DNA of 64,000 bases from positions 31,525-95,524 of the forward strand of contig MU831943.1 in the NCBI GenBank assembly GCA_029204225.1, in the 5' to 3' direction. The stretch is from Diphasiastrum complanatum (lineage: Eukaryota; Streptophyta; Lycopodiopsida; Lycopodiales; Lycopodiaceae). Of the stretch, positions 34,561 to 45,800 are shown piece by piece. Within the stretch, counting starts at the first letter, position 1. Each line of letters opens with the position of its first letter. Below the pieces are notes generated by a model. It was not told the origin of the DNA. It saw only the letters and a list, made by a program, of their open reading frames with translations, and did no database searches. The position numbers were made by a program, and so were the translations under genes.

Positions 34561-35430
34561 TACATCTTTCTATAGACCCGTCCATCGCACCTACCTTCGA
34601 TCCACCTTCACCTTCACCCTCCATTCCAGTTGCAATCCCTATATCTCCGTCAGATCCTATTCTTGATAATAGTGAATCCATTATAGCCGATCCTTTGACC
34701 CCGAATACCCCAGAAGAGGAATTACCTCTGCCTCCAGCCTTTATGATCTCCGTCATTCGTGCAGATCAGTTACGTTCCTATGAATATCTCAACGACCATC
34801 AGAAAAAACTTCTTTCTCTTGAAACTATGATCCAAGCTATTCAATCTCATCTTCAAAAACTAGATTCGTCTATTGATGATCTCAAAAAGAAGTTGCAGCT
34901 GTCAAAATCGAAGCTTCCTCTCATTCGACTACTTCAGTTAAGATCCAACAACTTGAAAGTCAAGTGGAACAGCATCATACCGCTGTCCGATCCTGGGCAG
35001 AAGTGCTTAAAGGTCCTAATACTGTTGTTCTACCACCTCCACCTTCTTTTATCTCAGCTACGTTCACCAAGAGCCGTTTGCGAGAGCAAAAGGCTCTTAA
35101 TGTCCGAGTCAGAGGTATTATGAATTCCCATGATGCTGTTGGTGAAGCTAAAAAGTTTCTTGAAGAGGGTCTTCAACACCACCACAAAGATATGGATACT
35201 GCATGGCGACCTAAGAAAGATCCTGGTACTCTTGTTATACGCTTTGCATCTGCCACTGGTCGTCATGAAGCGCTAGGGAAGAGATCTACATTGCACGATA
35301 TACCTGGATGAAGTCCTTACTTTCATTCAGGTTCAAGAACGGAAAAAAGCAAAACAGGAGGCTCTAACGAATGGAAAGCGGTGGATCTACAGGGATGGTA
35401 TCATCAGTTTTGTAGATGTTAGCTACTATT
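34560..35430 (+). pseudogene. LINE ORF1-like protein, two frameshifts
   Basis: Pro/Ser-rich N-terminus (FDPPSPSPSIPVAIPIS), a coiled coil (LLSLETMIQAIQSHLQKLDS, DDLKKK), then after a one-base frameshift at ~34890 VRSWAEVLKGP, an RRM-like segment (ALNVRVRGI ... GTLVIRFASATGRHEALGKR), and after a second shift near 35305 DEVLTFIQVQERKKAKQE and the end FVDVSYY at ~35425. This is the layout of plant L1-type ORF1 (RNA-binding chaperone). No ORF2 follows: a 200-bp UTR leads to the LINE 3' hairpin at 35628. Confidence 0.65.
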
Positions 35431-35692
35431 AATGGGATGTCCGAGACTGTTCAAAGTTAGTGAGAGAGTTAGAGCACTGAAGAGATGCCAGTTGAATCTG
35501 TAAATGGTCTACGTACCATATAACCCTGGACATTATCCTCTTCTTAGTTAGTTTTGGTTTAGTTATGTTGTTTGACGGCATTGTTCCGTCTTGGTTCCAC
35601 TTTATCTGATGTACTTGCTCGTCTTATATGCCTTTTGGCATGGAAAAGATGTTAATAAAGCTTTCTTTCTTTCTTTCTCTCTCTCTCTCTCT
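35431..35692 (+). mobile_element. 3' UTR and tail of the ORF1-only LINE
   Basis: Hairpin ATGCC TTTT GGCAT at 35628-35641, then ggaaaagatgttaataaagc and (TTTC)n(CT)n to ~35692. The next LINE starts in this tail. Confidence 0.75.
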
Positions 35693-37159
35693 TCACTCTT
35701 TTTGTACTCAGTGGGGATTATCAGTGAATGTGGCCAAAACCAAAGTTATGGTATCTAACACCTCTAGATCCTCCATGATGCGACAGGCGGCATTTTCCCG
35801 ACTACGGAAGGGTTATGCATCGTTGGTAGAGTTGGAGAGATTATGTTTCAGCTCATATGTTAGAGATGCGACTAGTAAGTGCCGACTCTTTGACACTATG
35901 GTCGTTCCCTCAGCTCTATACACATCAGAGACATGGAGTACTGGCTTGACGGCTACCGAGTGGGCGCGCATCTCACGACTTCAGATTCATATGCTTTCTC
36001 AGATGATACGGGCTAAGCCCTCTATCCCACATCATATTATATTGGCAGAGTTTGTCGTCCCCCCCTATTCAGATAGTGGCACTGTTCCATATTGTCACAT
36101 TCATACAGCGCCTAGAGGATCTCCAGGGTAGAGGCACACACTATGCTGCAGCAACTTTGTCGTCCTCCCAGCACCTACACTCTGAGGGACACTCCTTTTC
36201 GTGGTATTCCCAGGCCTGTCGTCTCCTCTCCACATTGAGTATTCACATTACGGATCTACCAGCTGGTACCCATCAGTATATTAGAGGATACTTATACAGG
36301 GCATATCTTCAGAGCACTTGGAAGGATTCATCTGGGGTGAAGACGGAGTTTTATCGGACACATTTTCTATCCCGGGATCCTGCTGGGTATCCCATTGTAT
36401 CCAGATACCTAGTGGACAGTATCTCACACAGACTGCGGATAGTGATGGGTCAATTCCGGGTTTCCTCTCACCAGTTAGCCGTTGAGACTGGCAGATACAG
36501 GGGCATCTCGAGAGATGCGCAGATTTGTAGTATGTGTGACCTACATGATATAGTTCATATTCTCTTCAGATGCCTAGCTTACTATGAGATTCGAGGGAGA
36601 TACTACTGCTTGTTATCCACTTGCACTCTCTGCCTTGATATCGTATGAGGACTCCAGATGTGTTGCGTTGATGATCCGGGAGATGATAGACCTACGTATG
36701 GCGAGTCTTGACGCTGACACCTCCCCCCTGATACAACTGAGCATACAGGAGTGTCTATCCCGTCGGAGACAGAGGCAGGAGAGTAGTGACTCTGATGGAG
36801 AGGCTAAGATTCCAGATGCCACCATACATAGACGGCAGAGACGCAGGCCACAGCCTGCAACTTCACGACAGCGTAGACACCACCGATCATCTACTCGACG
36901 ACAAAGACTCGCAGCTCGCACAGAGACAGTGCCACAACATACTTTACATCATTTTTTCTCACAAGCAGAGAGACATCTATGATGCTTGACTCTCCTTGTG
37001 CATAGCACTATTTCCTGTTTTATTGTAATCTTGTTTCTTTTAGGTGGTAGAGCTTTCACGCTCCCACCGGGCATACTTGACATGTACCTTTTTTCAGTCC
37101 TATGTACCTTAGGGTATTCCATGGACATTAATAAAGATCTTTCTTTCTTTCTTTCTCTG

Positions 37160-37197
<38 letters not shown>
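35690..37197 (+). pseudogene. 5'-truncated LINE, ORF2 C-terminal half and tail
   Basis: Begins in the (CT)n tail of the previous copy, in the middle of the RT domain (LHSFCTQWGLSVNVAKTKVM, thumb region after YADD). Continues in shifting frames: ARISRLQIHMLSQMIRAKPS; then GTHQYIRGYLYRAYLQSTW; MGQFRVSSHQLAVETGRY; the zinc-finger-like end ICSMCDLHDIVHILFRCLAY; EIRGRYYCLL; DSRCVALMIREM; and a long basic Arg/Gln tail to 36982. 3' hairpin GTACC TTAG GGTAT at 37104-37117, then ggacattaataaagatc and (TTTC)n(CT)n to 37197. ORF2 would supply endonuclease and RT; only its 3' part is here. Confidence 0.8.
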
Positions 37198-37200
<3 letters not shown>

Positions 37201-37479
37201 CTACTCTACTTTCTGACACTATCTGATACTACTCTACTCTACTCTACTCATGGCAACTACCCTTGCTCCCACTTATGGACAGTTGGCAGTTTGTAGTTTA
37301 TAGCTATATTACTCATTTTTCTTTTATGCATAGTTTTTTCTTGGAGACGTTTATATACGCTCCCATGGTTTTCACATACTTGACATGTACTCCTTTTGGT
37401 CTTATATGCCTTTTGGCATGGAAAAGACATTAATAAAGCTTTCTTTCTTTCTTTCTGTCTTCTCTCTCTCTCTCTCTCC
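37198..37479 (+). mobile_element. Very short LINE 3' end copy
   Basis: Starts after the (CT)n tail of the preceding copy with a (tactc)n-like stretch, then 3' UTR sequence (gacgtttatatacgctcccat), hairpin ATGCC TTTT GGCAT at 37406-37419, aaaagacattaataaagc and TTTC/CT tail to 37479. Non-coding. Confidence 0.75.
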
Positions 37480-38496
37480 ATCACGCACCATTGCTGGACA
37501 GGGGACTAAGCATTCTTGGTTTAGCAGTGTCTCAGCCCTTCTTCGAACTTGGGGCTTATCTGTACTTGATCTTCCGAGCGGAACCCATGCTTATATTAGA
37601 CAACATATTTATCGAAGCTACATACGCACTATATGGTCACAGCCTGACCCTGATAAGGTCAAGATACATTTCTATGGCACACATCTACTACAGTTGGATA
37701 CTACGGGTACTCCTATACTTCCAGCATATCTTACACAGCCATTATCTTTTGGTCTGAGGTACCATATGGGACAGCTTCGAGTCTCTTCTCATCAGCTAGC
37801 TATCGAGACGGGTAGATACACGGACACTCTCCGATTTCAGAGAATATGTCAGCTTTGTTCTCTTCAGGAGGTGGAGGATGAGTTTCATTTCATCTTTCCT
37901 TGTCCGATATATTATGCGATCAGAGGGCGATACCACTGTTTATACAGAGATACCCCTCTCACGTTGCGATCGTTCCTCGAGTATCCAGACTCCAGATGTG
38001 TAGGTCTTCTATTGAGAGAGATGTATACTCTATGAGCTTCACTTTTACCTACCACATATATGGATCACAGCCAGGCTCATATTACCCAGTTTTTCCAGAA
38101 GAGACAGAGAGGATATTTCAGTTGTGGATTTTGAAGTCCCCATTCGGAGATCGAAGACACAGAAAGTCTCACATACTTCTGCTAGATCTAGGATCACCAG
38201 ATCTTCACGTGCTTCCCGCCAGTCTACAACACCCTCCACTACTACTATCCCTCACTATTTCCAGCTTGCTCATAGCTAGTCTCCTCCGCAGAGCAGGTGG
38301 TCAAGCTCTTGCTTTATACCCTCACAAGCTGGAGGTCAAGCTTTGATACTTCTTCTTAGAGATAGAGAGATAGATATGCTAGTTCTTTTCTTTTACTAGT
38401 ACATAAGTCCGTATGCGGACAATGCTCATCACTTTTTATACTTTCTTTTGTCTTATGTACCTTTGGGTACCAAAAGACGTTAATAATAATAATTCT

Positions 38497-38573
<77 letters not shown>
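37480..38573 (+). pseudogene. 5'-truncated LINE, ORF2 C-terminus and tail
   Basis: Begins in the (CT)n tail of the copy before. The frame to 38035 encodes FSSVSALLRTWGLSVLDLPS, GTHAYIRQHIYRSYI, YHMGQLRVSSHQLAIETGRY, the Cys motif ICQLCSLQEVEDEFHFIFPC and YYAIRGRYHCL, ending SRCVGLLLREMYTL. This is the LINE ORF2 C-terminal domain with C-x2-C...H...C. The 3' UTR has hairpin GTACC TTTG GGTAC (38457-38470), aaaagacgttaataataat and (CT)n at 38501-38573. Confidence 0.8.
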
Positions 38574-38575
<2 letters not shown>

Positions 38576-39114
38576 GGGCTCTTCTCTTAGAATGGCTCTC
38601 TATCTTGCAAAACATCTCTCACAATCACCTCTTGGGACCTCGTGGAAATGCAGAAAAATCTGGTTTTTTCCCAGTCGTTTCGAACGTCTGACTGATGAAT
38701 CAAAACGCAAGAATTGTGTTTTAACCATCTCTCTCTCTCTCTCTCAGCTTAAGTGCTTTTTGTGATCTTGAGCTTTTGATCTCTCAAGTGATCATTATGG
38801 ACGCCAATCAAGCCTCTTCTACAGCTCAAATAAAACAAATACCACAAGGTATGGCAAACTCTGATATGAAAAACAAGATGTGCTCGTTCAACAATTGCTT
38901 ACTTTATATAATTTCCCTTTGACATTTCGAAATGGGTCCGTTTCCAACGTAGTGTTTCAAACGCATTTCATCGTTCGAAACATGGTTCGATACAATATTG
39001 GCTCTGTGGGTGTCATCGTCACTCATTTTGCTCTCAATCTGGATCTAGTTGTGGGCACAGTTTGAAGGAGGAGGTGGTATGAAGTTGGGTGTTTGGAGTA
39101 CTTTGATGCAAAGG
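38574..39114. other. No recognisable gene
   Basis: Contains a short (CT)n at ~38728-38746. No coding or TE signal was assigned. Confidence 0.4.
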
Positions 39115-40827
39115 ATGGAGATCTCGTCGTAGTAAAGGCATCTCTCATACCATGAGTGCAACACATCGTGGATCCTCATAGGTAATAAGTGTGTTTAAAG
39201 TAATTGGTGTATCTTTGAATAAACAGTGGTATCTCCCATGAATCTCATAATAGGCTGGACAAATGAAGGTATTTTTAGGGTTAGATTTTGATTGGATTGC
39301 CTACTTTTAAACACTTGTGATTGATGAGTAGGGAAGGGGAGACAATACACCATTGCTAAGATCCTCTTGAAAACCAGAAAATCAGAAAAAAAAAACCAAA
39401 AATTGCTTACTTTTGCAATTTCGAGGAGAAAGAGTGCAAAAATTGTTATTAGAGGCAATAACTTTCTAATCCTTTGTGACTAATCCTCGCCGACTTGTAG
39501 GCAGGACCACTGTGATGTAGAGCAACTCCAGTTTGAAGGGCGAAGATCACTTCTTAGGCAAAAACGTCAAAAGACCCCTTGAAAATATTTATAAAAAAGC
39601 AAAGTGCTCTTAATTGGTCAGCAAGTGCTCATCAGTCTCCACCGTGCCTAAGGAACATAACTGGCAAATCCTATCCTCTCGTGGAGTACCCTGAAAGTTC
39701 AATCTCAACCTCAAGTTGGTGCGAAGAGACACAAAATAGACCGAATATGAATTTGAGACCATGTGATAACCCTGAACGTAGGTAGTGTGGTATAAGTGGG
39801 ATCCTAGATACATCTGTCTCCAAGAAGTGAAGCTGATAGAAGTCAGCTTTGACCATGCCAGGCTCAATCAAGATAAGCTCTATAAAATGACCCGTTTGAT
39901 GTAGTTATGGCTAAGGGCAATGATAGAGATGCCAAGTGTGTCAAGGAGGCGAGAGGCCTGAGAAAACCAAGCCAACTGATAACCTTGATTGTATAAGCGC
40001 TGAGATGAGATGAGAGCAGCATGTGTGTATCTCTACTTGGAAGCCTAGAACTCACCGACTTGCTGAATATATGTGATGAGCTCGAGTATGGCATCAAGGT
40101 AAATGGGCGGGATTGCAAACTCTGCAAGGATGATTTGATGTAGAATCGAGGGCTTAGCCCGCATCATACGTGAAAGCATAGTGATTTGTAATCGCGAGAT
40201 ACTGGCCCAATAAGGTAAGGTAAGACCAGGGCACCATGTTGTCGTGAATATAGGGCTGTAGGGGAAACAATGATGTCAAAAAACCAACACTTACTTGAGA
40301 CATGTCGAATATACTTACGGAAACAAAATCCCCAGCTGGGCAAGGGAAGCATGACCCTTCCCAAGCCTAGTAGAAGCTTCCGGTTGCATAATAAAGAGTA
40401 TGCATAAGTAAGTGAAAGATGAAGCAATCTCCAATGGCTGACTGTCAAAAAGGGAGTTCTTGTTACAACATAAAGCTCCTGGACGTGTTGAAGACCATCA
40501 CTTTGGCTTCCCAATGTTAACCTTTAGGCCCCATCTGGAACAAAAGTCATGAAGGCAATCAAGTTGCTGTTGTAGGCCCTCCTTGGTAGGTGAAGCTAGG
40601 ACCACATCATTTGCATAAAGAAGAATGGCGATGAAGATGTCTCCAAGTTTGCATCTATAACCACCATACAGCTCAATAACCGTCTCTAGCTCGTCAATAT
40701 ATAGTCCAAAAAGGGTAGGTGAGAGGGGACATCCCTGCTTCACCTCTATAGTGCTCATGATTTGCTCGGAAATATCTTTGTAACCTCGAAAACGTCCCAA
40801 TACTCTCTCATAGAGCACCATCACTAC
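39115..40827 (-). pseudogene. Minus-strand LINE ORF2 remnant
   Basis: Read 5' to 3' on the minus strand. The RT palm at 40827-40500 has VKQGCPLSPTLFGLYIDELE and, where the catalytic YADD should be, YANDVVLAS (first Asp is Asn), then CSRWGLKVNIGKPK. Next is a broken thumb/connection region (40514-39864). Then FGLFCVSSHQLEVEIELSG and RICQLCSLGTVETDEHLLTN (39870-39610), and after a ~300-bp gap the last part (39260-39115, EIHGRYHCLF-like and EDPRCVALM-like). No 3' hairpin or tail is evident. Confidence 0.75.
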
Positions 40828-40849
40828 TAGAATTGGATGCCTATTTCCA

Positions 40850-41250
40850 GGAATTTCAGGAAATGTTTTCTCGATTCGTGAATCAAATTGATCCCACGTT
40901 GATTAAATTACATTTTATTTTGGGTCTTCATAAGGAATTTCAACTTGAAGCGTGACGTGGCCAATTGTAGAGCCTTGAAGATGCACTTCACTTAGCGAAG
41001 ATCTTTGACAATACCCATTTTGGTGCTCGGAAGGAGCAAAGTATGCCCAAGGTTGAGACAAAGAAGAAGAATTTTTTTTAGAAGTTGGGCAAGGATAAGA
41101 CGAACACCAATTTCCAAGGTGGGAAAAAGCGCGTCAAGTTGGATTGTGCGGATTATGACAAGGCAAGAACCGGCAATTTGTGTTTTTCCTGCATGGAGAG
41201 GGGACACATGGAGAGGGGACATCTTGTGAAAGATTGCTCGAAAATGTGAT
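40850..41250 (+). pseudogene. Chromovirus Gag C-terminal fragment
   Basis: Plus-strand sequence reads ALHLAKIFDNTHFGARKEQS, KVETKKKNFF, then after a stop GGKKRVKLDCADYDKARTG and a zinc knuckle CFSCMERGH...HLVKDC. A 15-bp tandem duplication (atggagaggggacac) inserts five extra residues (MERGH) into the knuckle. It lies upstream of integrase pieces on the same strand; protease and RT are missing. Confidence 0.6.
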
Positions 41251-41399
41251 AGAAAGTTGGAGGTCAACCCAAATTTTTCAAAGCACCAGGTAATTCTTGC
41301 GTTTCTTTTGTTGATTTAGCCTTAATGGATGATTTAGTTTGTGAAAACTGTTGTTTTTGGCCCCCATGACCTCATTTGAATGAATGGATTCGTGGGACG

Positions 41400-42510
41400 C
41401 GAAGCCGTGAATGTTTAATTTTGATAATCTTTCTAAACAATGCCAGTTCAATAAAGCAGAAAGGCTCAAAGTTTCGGGTCTTTTACATCCCTTGGAAATT
41501 CCCAGTAAGAAATGGAAAAGTATTTCAATGGATTTTGTGACTGGACTTCCTAGAACCGTCATGATGCCATTTGGGTGGTGGTCTAACCAAATTGGTGCAA
41601 TTTATTTCAACTAAATCTATTGTCAAGACATCTCAACTAGCCCAGATTTTCGTTGAAAAGTTGTCCAGATTGTATGGCTTGCCGAATGATATTTTTAGTG
41701 ATCGAGACTCCAAGTTAACTGACAAATTCTGGTAGTCTGTTTTTGAAAAATTTGAAATAACCCTTAGTCTAAGTTCTTCGAATCATTGGGAACCTGATGG
41801 GCAGACAGAACGTATCAAACTATGGGGGGTATGCTTTGGGCATATGTTTCTCATAAACAGTCTGATTTGGAAAAGTATCTCCCAATGTTTGAGTTCGCGC
41901 TCAATAGTGCAAAGCATTCTGCCACTTGATTTAGTCCTCTTAAGTTGATGTATGGCTTTCAGGCACGTTCACCAGTTTCTGTTGGGCTCAAAGGTGTCAA
42001 GCTACCAGTTGCAATTGATTTTTTTGCAGGATGTGTGAGAAATGTTGTAGGTGGACGAAGAAAGTATTAAAACCACCTAGGATAGAGCTCAGTGCAATGC
42101 TAACCGCGGTTGCTCACCTCGAGAAGTTGAGGTTGAGGAACCTGGCCGTATCTTAAAATCCCAAAAGATTCTAAGATACTGTGAACTGGTAAATGTTATA
42201 AGCTTCCTCCTCGTTATAGTGGTCCATATAAGGTTGTCAAGAACATCAACCGGGTCGCTTATCAGCTACATATTCCAGTAGGAGTTGGAATTCATCCTGG
42301 TTCCAGCCATTTGAAAGAATGACTTAGTGGAAAGGATAACATGATTCCGAAAGGAGAACTAGTTGAGTTGGAGGATTTGACCGGTAGTGCCAGAAAAGGT
42401 TGTTGACATGAGTGACATCAATTGAGAAATCAGATGGTTTTTTGAATATCTGGTACAATGGAAAGGGAAATTAGATGATGAGGATGCTTGGGAGAGGGAA
42501 GACTAATTAC
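41400..42510 (+). pseudogene. Ty3/gypsy chromovirus integrase and chromodomain remnant
   Basis: In broken frames: QFNKAERLKVSGLLHPLEIP, WKSISMDFVTGLPRT (first Asp), LAQIFVEKLSRLYGLPNDIF and SDRDSKLTDKFW (second Asp), then NHWEPDGQTERI (Glu). A degraded linker follows. At ~42430-42505 comes a chromodomain-like end (EYLVQWKGKLDDEDAWERED). Chromodomains of this family read histone marks to guide insertion. Stops and frameshifts are frequent, so it is inactive. Confidence 0.75.
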
Positions 42511-42552
42511 AACTAAATTCTCTCGGTTTGCTCCCTTTAGGAGGAGTCTCTC

Positions 42553-42569
42553 AAAGGGGGGGGGGGGAA
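42553..42569 (+). promoter_or_regulatory. Polypurine tract of the chromovirus
   Basis: AAA followed by 12 G and AA, immediately before TGTTACATACCC. Confidence 0.8.
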
Positions 42570-42985
42570 TGTTACATACCCATAAGGGAAGGTAACAGAC
42601 TACATGAGATGACATTCTCGTTATACGAGATAGGGTGCTATAGGTCGTTTGGATGCCATGTGTCAACTCCATTGGCACGGGGTAACCCAAAGTTATTGAC
42701 CTGTGGCGCGTTGCACGCAATCGATGGTTATGACGTGACCATGTTCATGGAGATGACCTCACCTCTACTATGTATATAGAGGTGGATCTCCATGAGCTAG
42801 GCATTCATTCTCACCAGGAGAATGAAGAGCTCTTCCCATGTGGTTAGGTAGCATGCTTGAAGGTGGTCTATAGCTCCAATGCACGGGGGTGAGATGGCAA
42901 TATCTCTATGGATGGGCAGTTTTAGAGTGTCGTCACCTGATTGTGTCCTTACGTTGGTCGGCTTCGACAATGGGGTTTTTTAACA
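42570..42985 (+). mobile_element. Chromovirus 3' LTR (right border tentative)
   Basis: Starts TGTTACATACCC after the PPT. It contains a TATA-like tatgtatatag at ~42770. The first good end is TTTTTTAACA at 42985, giving TGTTA/TAACA ends. There is no second LTR to check against. Confidence 0.6.
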
Positions 42986-42999
42986 CTTTGACTATTTGA

Positions 43000-43530
43000 T
43001 GTCTCATAAAATGCCAAAGGGGAAATTAGTACTATAATCTCTACGTAAAGTAAAGAACGTTATGTCACCTAGTCTATTGCCCTCCCCACCATCTCGAGAT
43101 ATAATGGACTCCAGCTCATCAATGTATGGATGAAAGATGAGAACATCTTCGCCTCACCCCAATGGTGCTAGAGACTATATATGATATGCTAGCCTTTGAT
43201 TTGAAACTTGAGAACCCCCTCATATAAAGGCATAATTGCAGGTTAATAAGTCTCAATAACTATTTTTCAATCTTCGTCGGAGGAGATTACCATGAACCCT
43301 TTGATTTCGTATTTGAGGATTAATGAAGGTCTCTCAATTTTTAAATAAGTAGGTGTCTTGGTACTAAGCACGTTCGAAGTCAAATAAGTAGCAATGTTTT
43401 CTCTTTCATAATAGCTCCTCAATAATAGCTCTAAGAGTACATATATGAGTGGATGTGGAATGCTTGACTTGTAGCCTGCTTGTCCTAGAGCATGTAATAG
43501 TCTTTGCCTCACTGCTCATTGATGGATGAA
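43000..43530 (-). pseudogene. LINE RT fragment, minus strand (copy 1)
   Basis: The minus strand shows RQRLLHALGQAGYKSSI (43512-43460), also present in copy 2 upstream of RT, and near 43150-43060 a readable YIDELESIISRDGGEGN, the segment after QGCPLSP in these LINEs. The part between is missing, so it is internally deleted. Confidence 0.55.
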
Positions 43531-43541
43531 GGTAGTTGGTA

Positions 43542-45800
43542 TCATGTAAAGAGATTGTATGTGGCCGAAGTATAGAGGTTCAAAATGCCATAAAGCTCTT
43601 GACGCTGCATGAATGCCCGAGATTTGTTGAAGACCATAACCTTGGTTTGTGCAATGTTCAATGACAATCCCCATCGTGAACATGAGCATAATATGTGTAG
43701 ATGTCTTTGTAATCCCTCTCTGGAACGTGACATGAGTACAACATCATCAACATACAATAGAATCGAGATTAATAGGTCGCATAAAGTACAACCCTCACTC
43801 CAGCATACTCATATAGACCCATAATCACCAAGATTGTGTCTGAATGGAAATCAAGGTCATGTACTCTCTGGATAAGTAGGTGTCTCGTAATTGAGTCAAA
43901 TGCCTTACGGAAATCCACAAAACAACAATATACACGCTCTTGTCTTGACCTGGCCTCCTCTATGATAGACCTCAAGGTGAATATTTGATTAGAGGTGGAG
44001 TAATGAGATCAGAAACTTGCTTGCCCCAAAGCGTGTAAGCATTTGATCTCTGCTTCACTACTGATTGCCCTTCGAAGAACTGAGCCATAAACCTTTGCCA
44101 TAATATGTCCAACCATAATAGTGTGGTAGTTTTCTCTGATACACTGACTCACCTCGCCACTTTCAGTAAGGTAACCGCCCATCTTCATAAACTCTTTCTT
44201 GTAAATATCCATCAACAAAGTCATCGGTCCCTAGTAAGCAGAAAATCATGACCACAATAATTCTTTCCTCAGTAAAAAAAATGTCTTGCTAGAAAAAGCA
44301 CCACCATAGAGCAGGCATCTTTCAACTGTGTAGTGTGAACCTAAATATAAAAAAATTGTGCCTGCTTTTTGCTCAGTAAATAGAAGTTCTTTTGTCAGAA
44401 AAATATCATTGAAGAACAGCTTGTTGAACAAGTTTACTGATAAAATATGAAAAATAAAAAGCATACTAGGTGGCCAAACATGACAAAAGAAAAGGAGGAG
44501 AGACAGAAGAAGTACTTCTTGTATGCCTAATACAGGTATCTGAGGCAAAAATTCACCACCAGCCAAAAAGCACATAAACACAAAGTCGTCAATAAGGCGT
44601 TCGAAATCAATTTCTGTAAGGCCTTATGGGATCACCTCCCTTGTGAATTGGATGTATGCCATTGGTACACCAGGAGGTAGGGAAGCCCTGAATCATAGCT
44701 TGATTAAAAAATCAGAAAGGATGGGAGAGAGTATATCTTTTGCATGGATAAGAAGTTTTGCTTCTAGGTCTTCAATGGGCACGGCAACTATTAAGGTGTT
44801 TAATGGATTCAAATATCATGTTGGGGGCAAATAGGTTGAAGGATGAAGGACAGGGTGAGATGATGATGGGAGAAGTGGTGTCAATAGTATATAAAGACTT
44901 TGCGTATTCAGCCCAAGTATATAAATCAGTAAAAGTCGGAGGAGTACGAGGGATAAATTCATGCCAAAAGGTCTATGAAGAAGAACTAAAGAGAAGGTTA
45001 ATAAGCCATCTCCCTTCTTGGATATTGTAGGCCTTCTTTTTACGGTGGAGTGTATTTCGATAGGTACGATGTATATCACGTATAGATGGGAGTGAATTGG
45101 CATATGCATGTTTAAGATGATTATGAAGTTGGCAGCATTCATCATCATACCAGGGCTGACTTGTTGGAGGTGTTAGTTTTTGTTTTGATTTGGTGGATGG
45201 AAAAGAAAGGGAAGCTGCAGTGTGTAGGGCATTGGTGAGGAAGTTAGATTGTTGCTCAATGGTGGAGTTGTGTGGGAATTGTTGTAGAAGGGAGGTTAAA
45301 GAGGCCTGATAAACGGGAGTGTAAGGGTTCTCAAAGCGATATCTTGGGGCACGAGGGAGAGATGGGTGGGAAGTAGAGATGACAATGGGCTTTGTTCAAT
45401 ATTGGAAAGAGAGAAATGAGTGATCAGAGAGAGTAGTACGTGTGATGATGAAGGCAGTAATATGAGGAAGAAGAGAAGGTGATCCCCTGAGGTAGTCTAC
45501 CATGCTGTGGCCGCTGCTGTGAGGGTCACAAGTGAAATCACTGGAAGAGGGCCACCTAGCAATGCCATTAAAAATGGCAACTCGTGGGCTTCGCCTAATT
45601 GTATAACGCACTTCCCATAATATGTGATAGGCCCGTCCTCATCTGCAGAATGTCTCAAAAGCCCAAGCTCATCACTTGCTAATGCCTTGATACGTAGAGG
45701 ATCCTGGTCCACACCATGAAATGGTGTTTGATGTGATTCAGTCCATTGAAGTCCCCTACCAATAAAATATGTTCGGCTCATCCAAGAATATGTTTGTGCC
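43542..45800 (-). pseudogene. LINE endonuclease-RT remnant, minus strand (copy 2)
   Basis: 5' to 3' on the minus strand: an APE-type endonuclease with AEHILLVGDFNG (~45785), RSPRVAIFNGIARWPSSSDF, SGHSMVDYL and the terminal SDHSFLSF (45611-45396); a poorly readable stretch (45390-44230); then RT pieces ENYHTIMVGHIMAKVYGSVL (44224-44009), CCFVDFRKAFDSITRHLL (43975-43769) and YVDDVVLMSRSREGLQ with CSRWGLSLNIAQTKVMVFN (43757-43542). The QGCPLSP block is deleted between the last two. Confidence 0.75.

Noticed and set aside
36613-36921. Minus-strand ORF opposite the LINE basic tail
   Set aside because: Antisense shadow of the Arg-rich ORF2 C-terminus.
44246-44581. 111-codon hydrophobic minus-strand ORF
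   Set aside because: Lies in a gap between LINE RT and endonuclease pieces, shows no LINE motif and looks like a chance frame in T-rich sequence.
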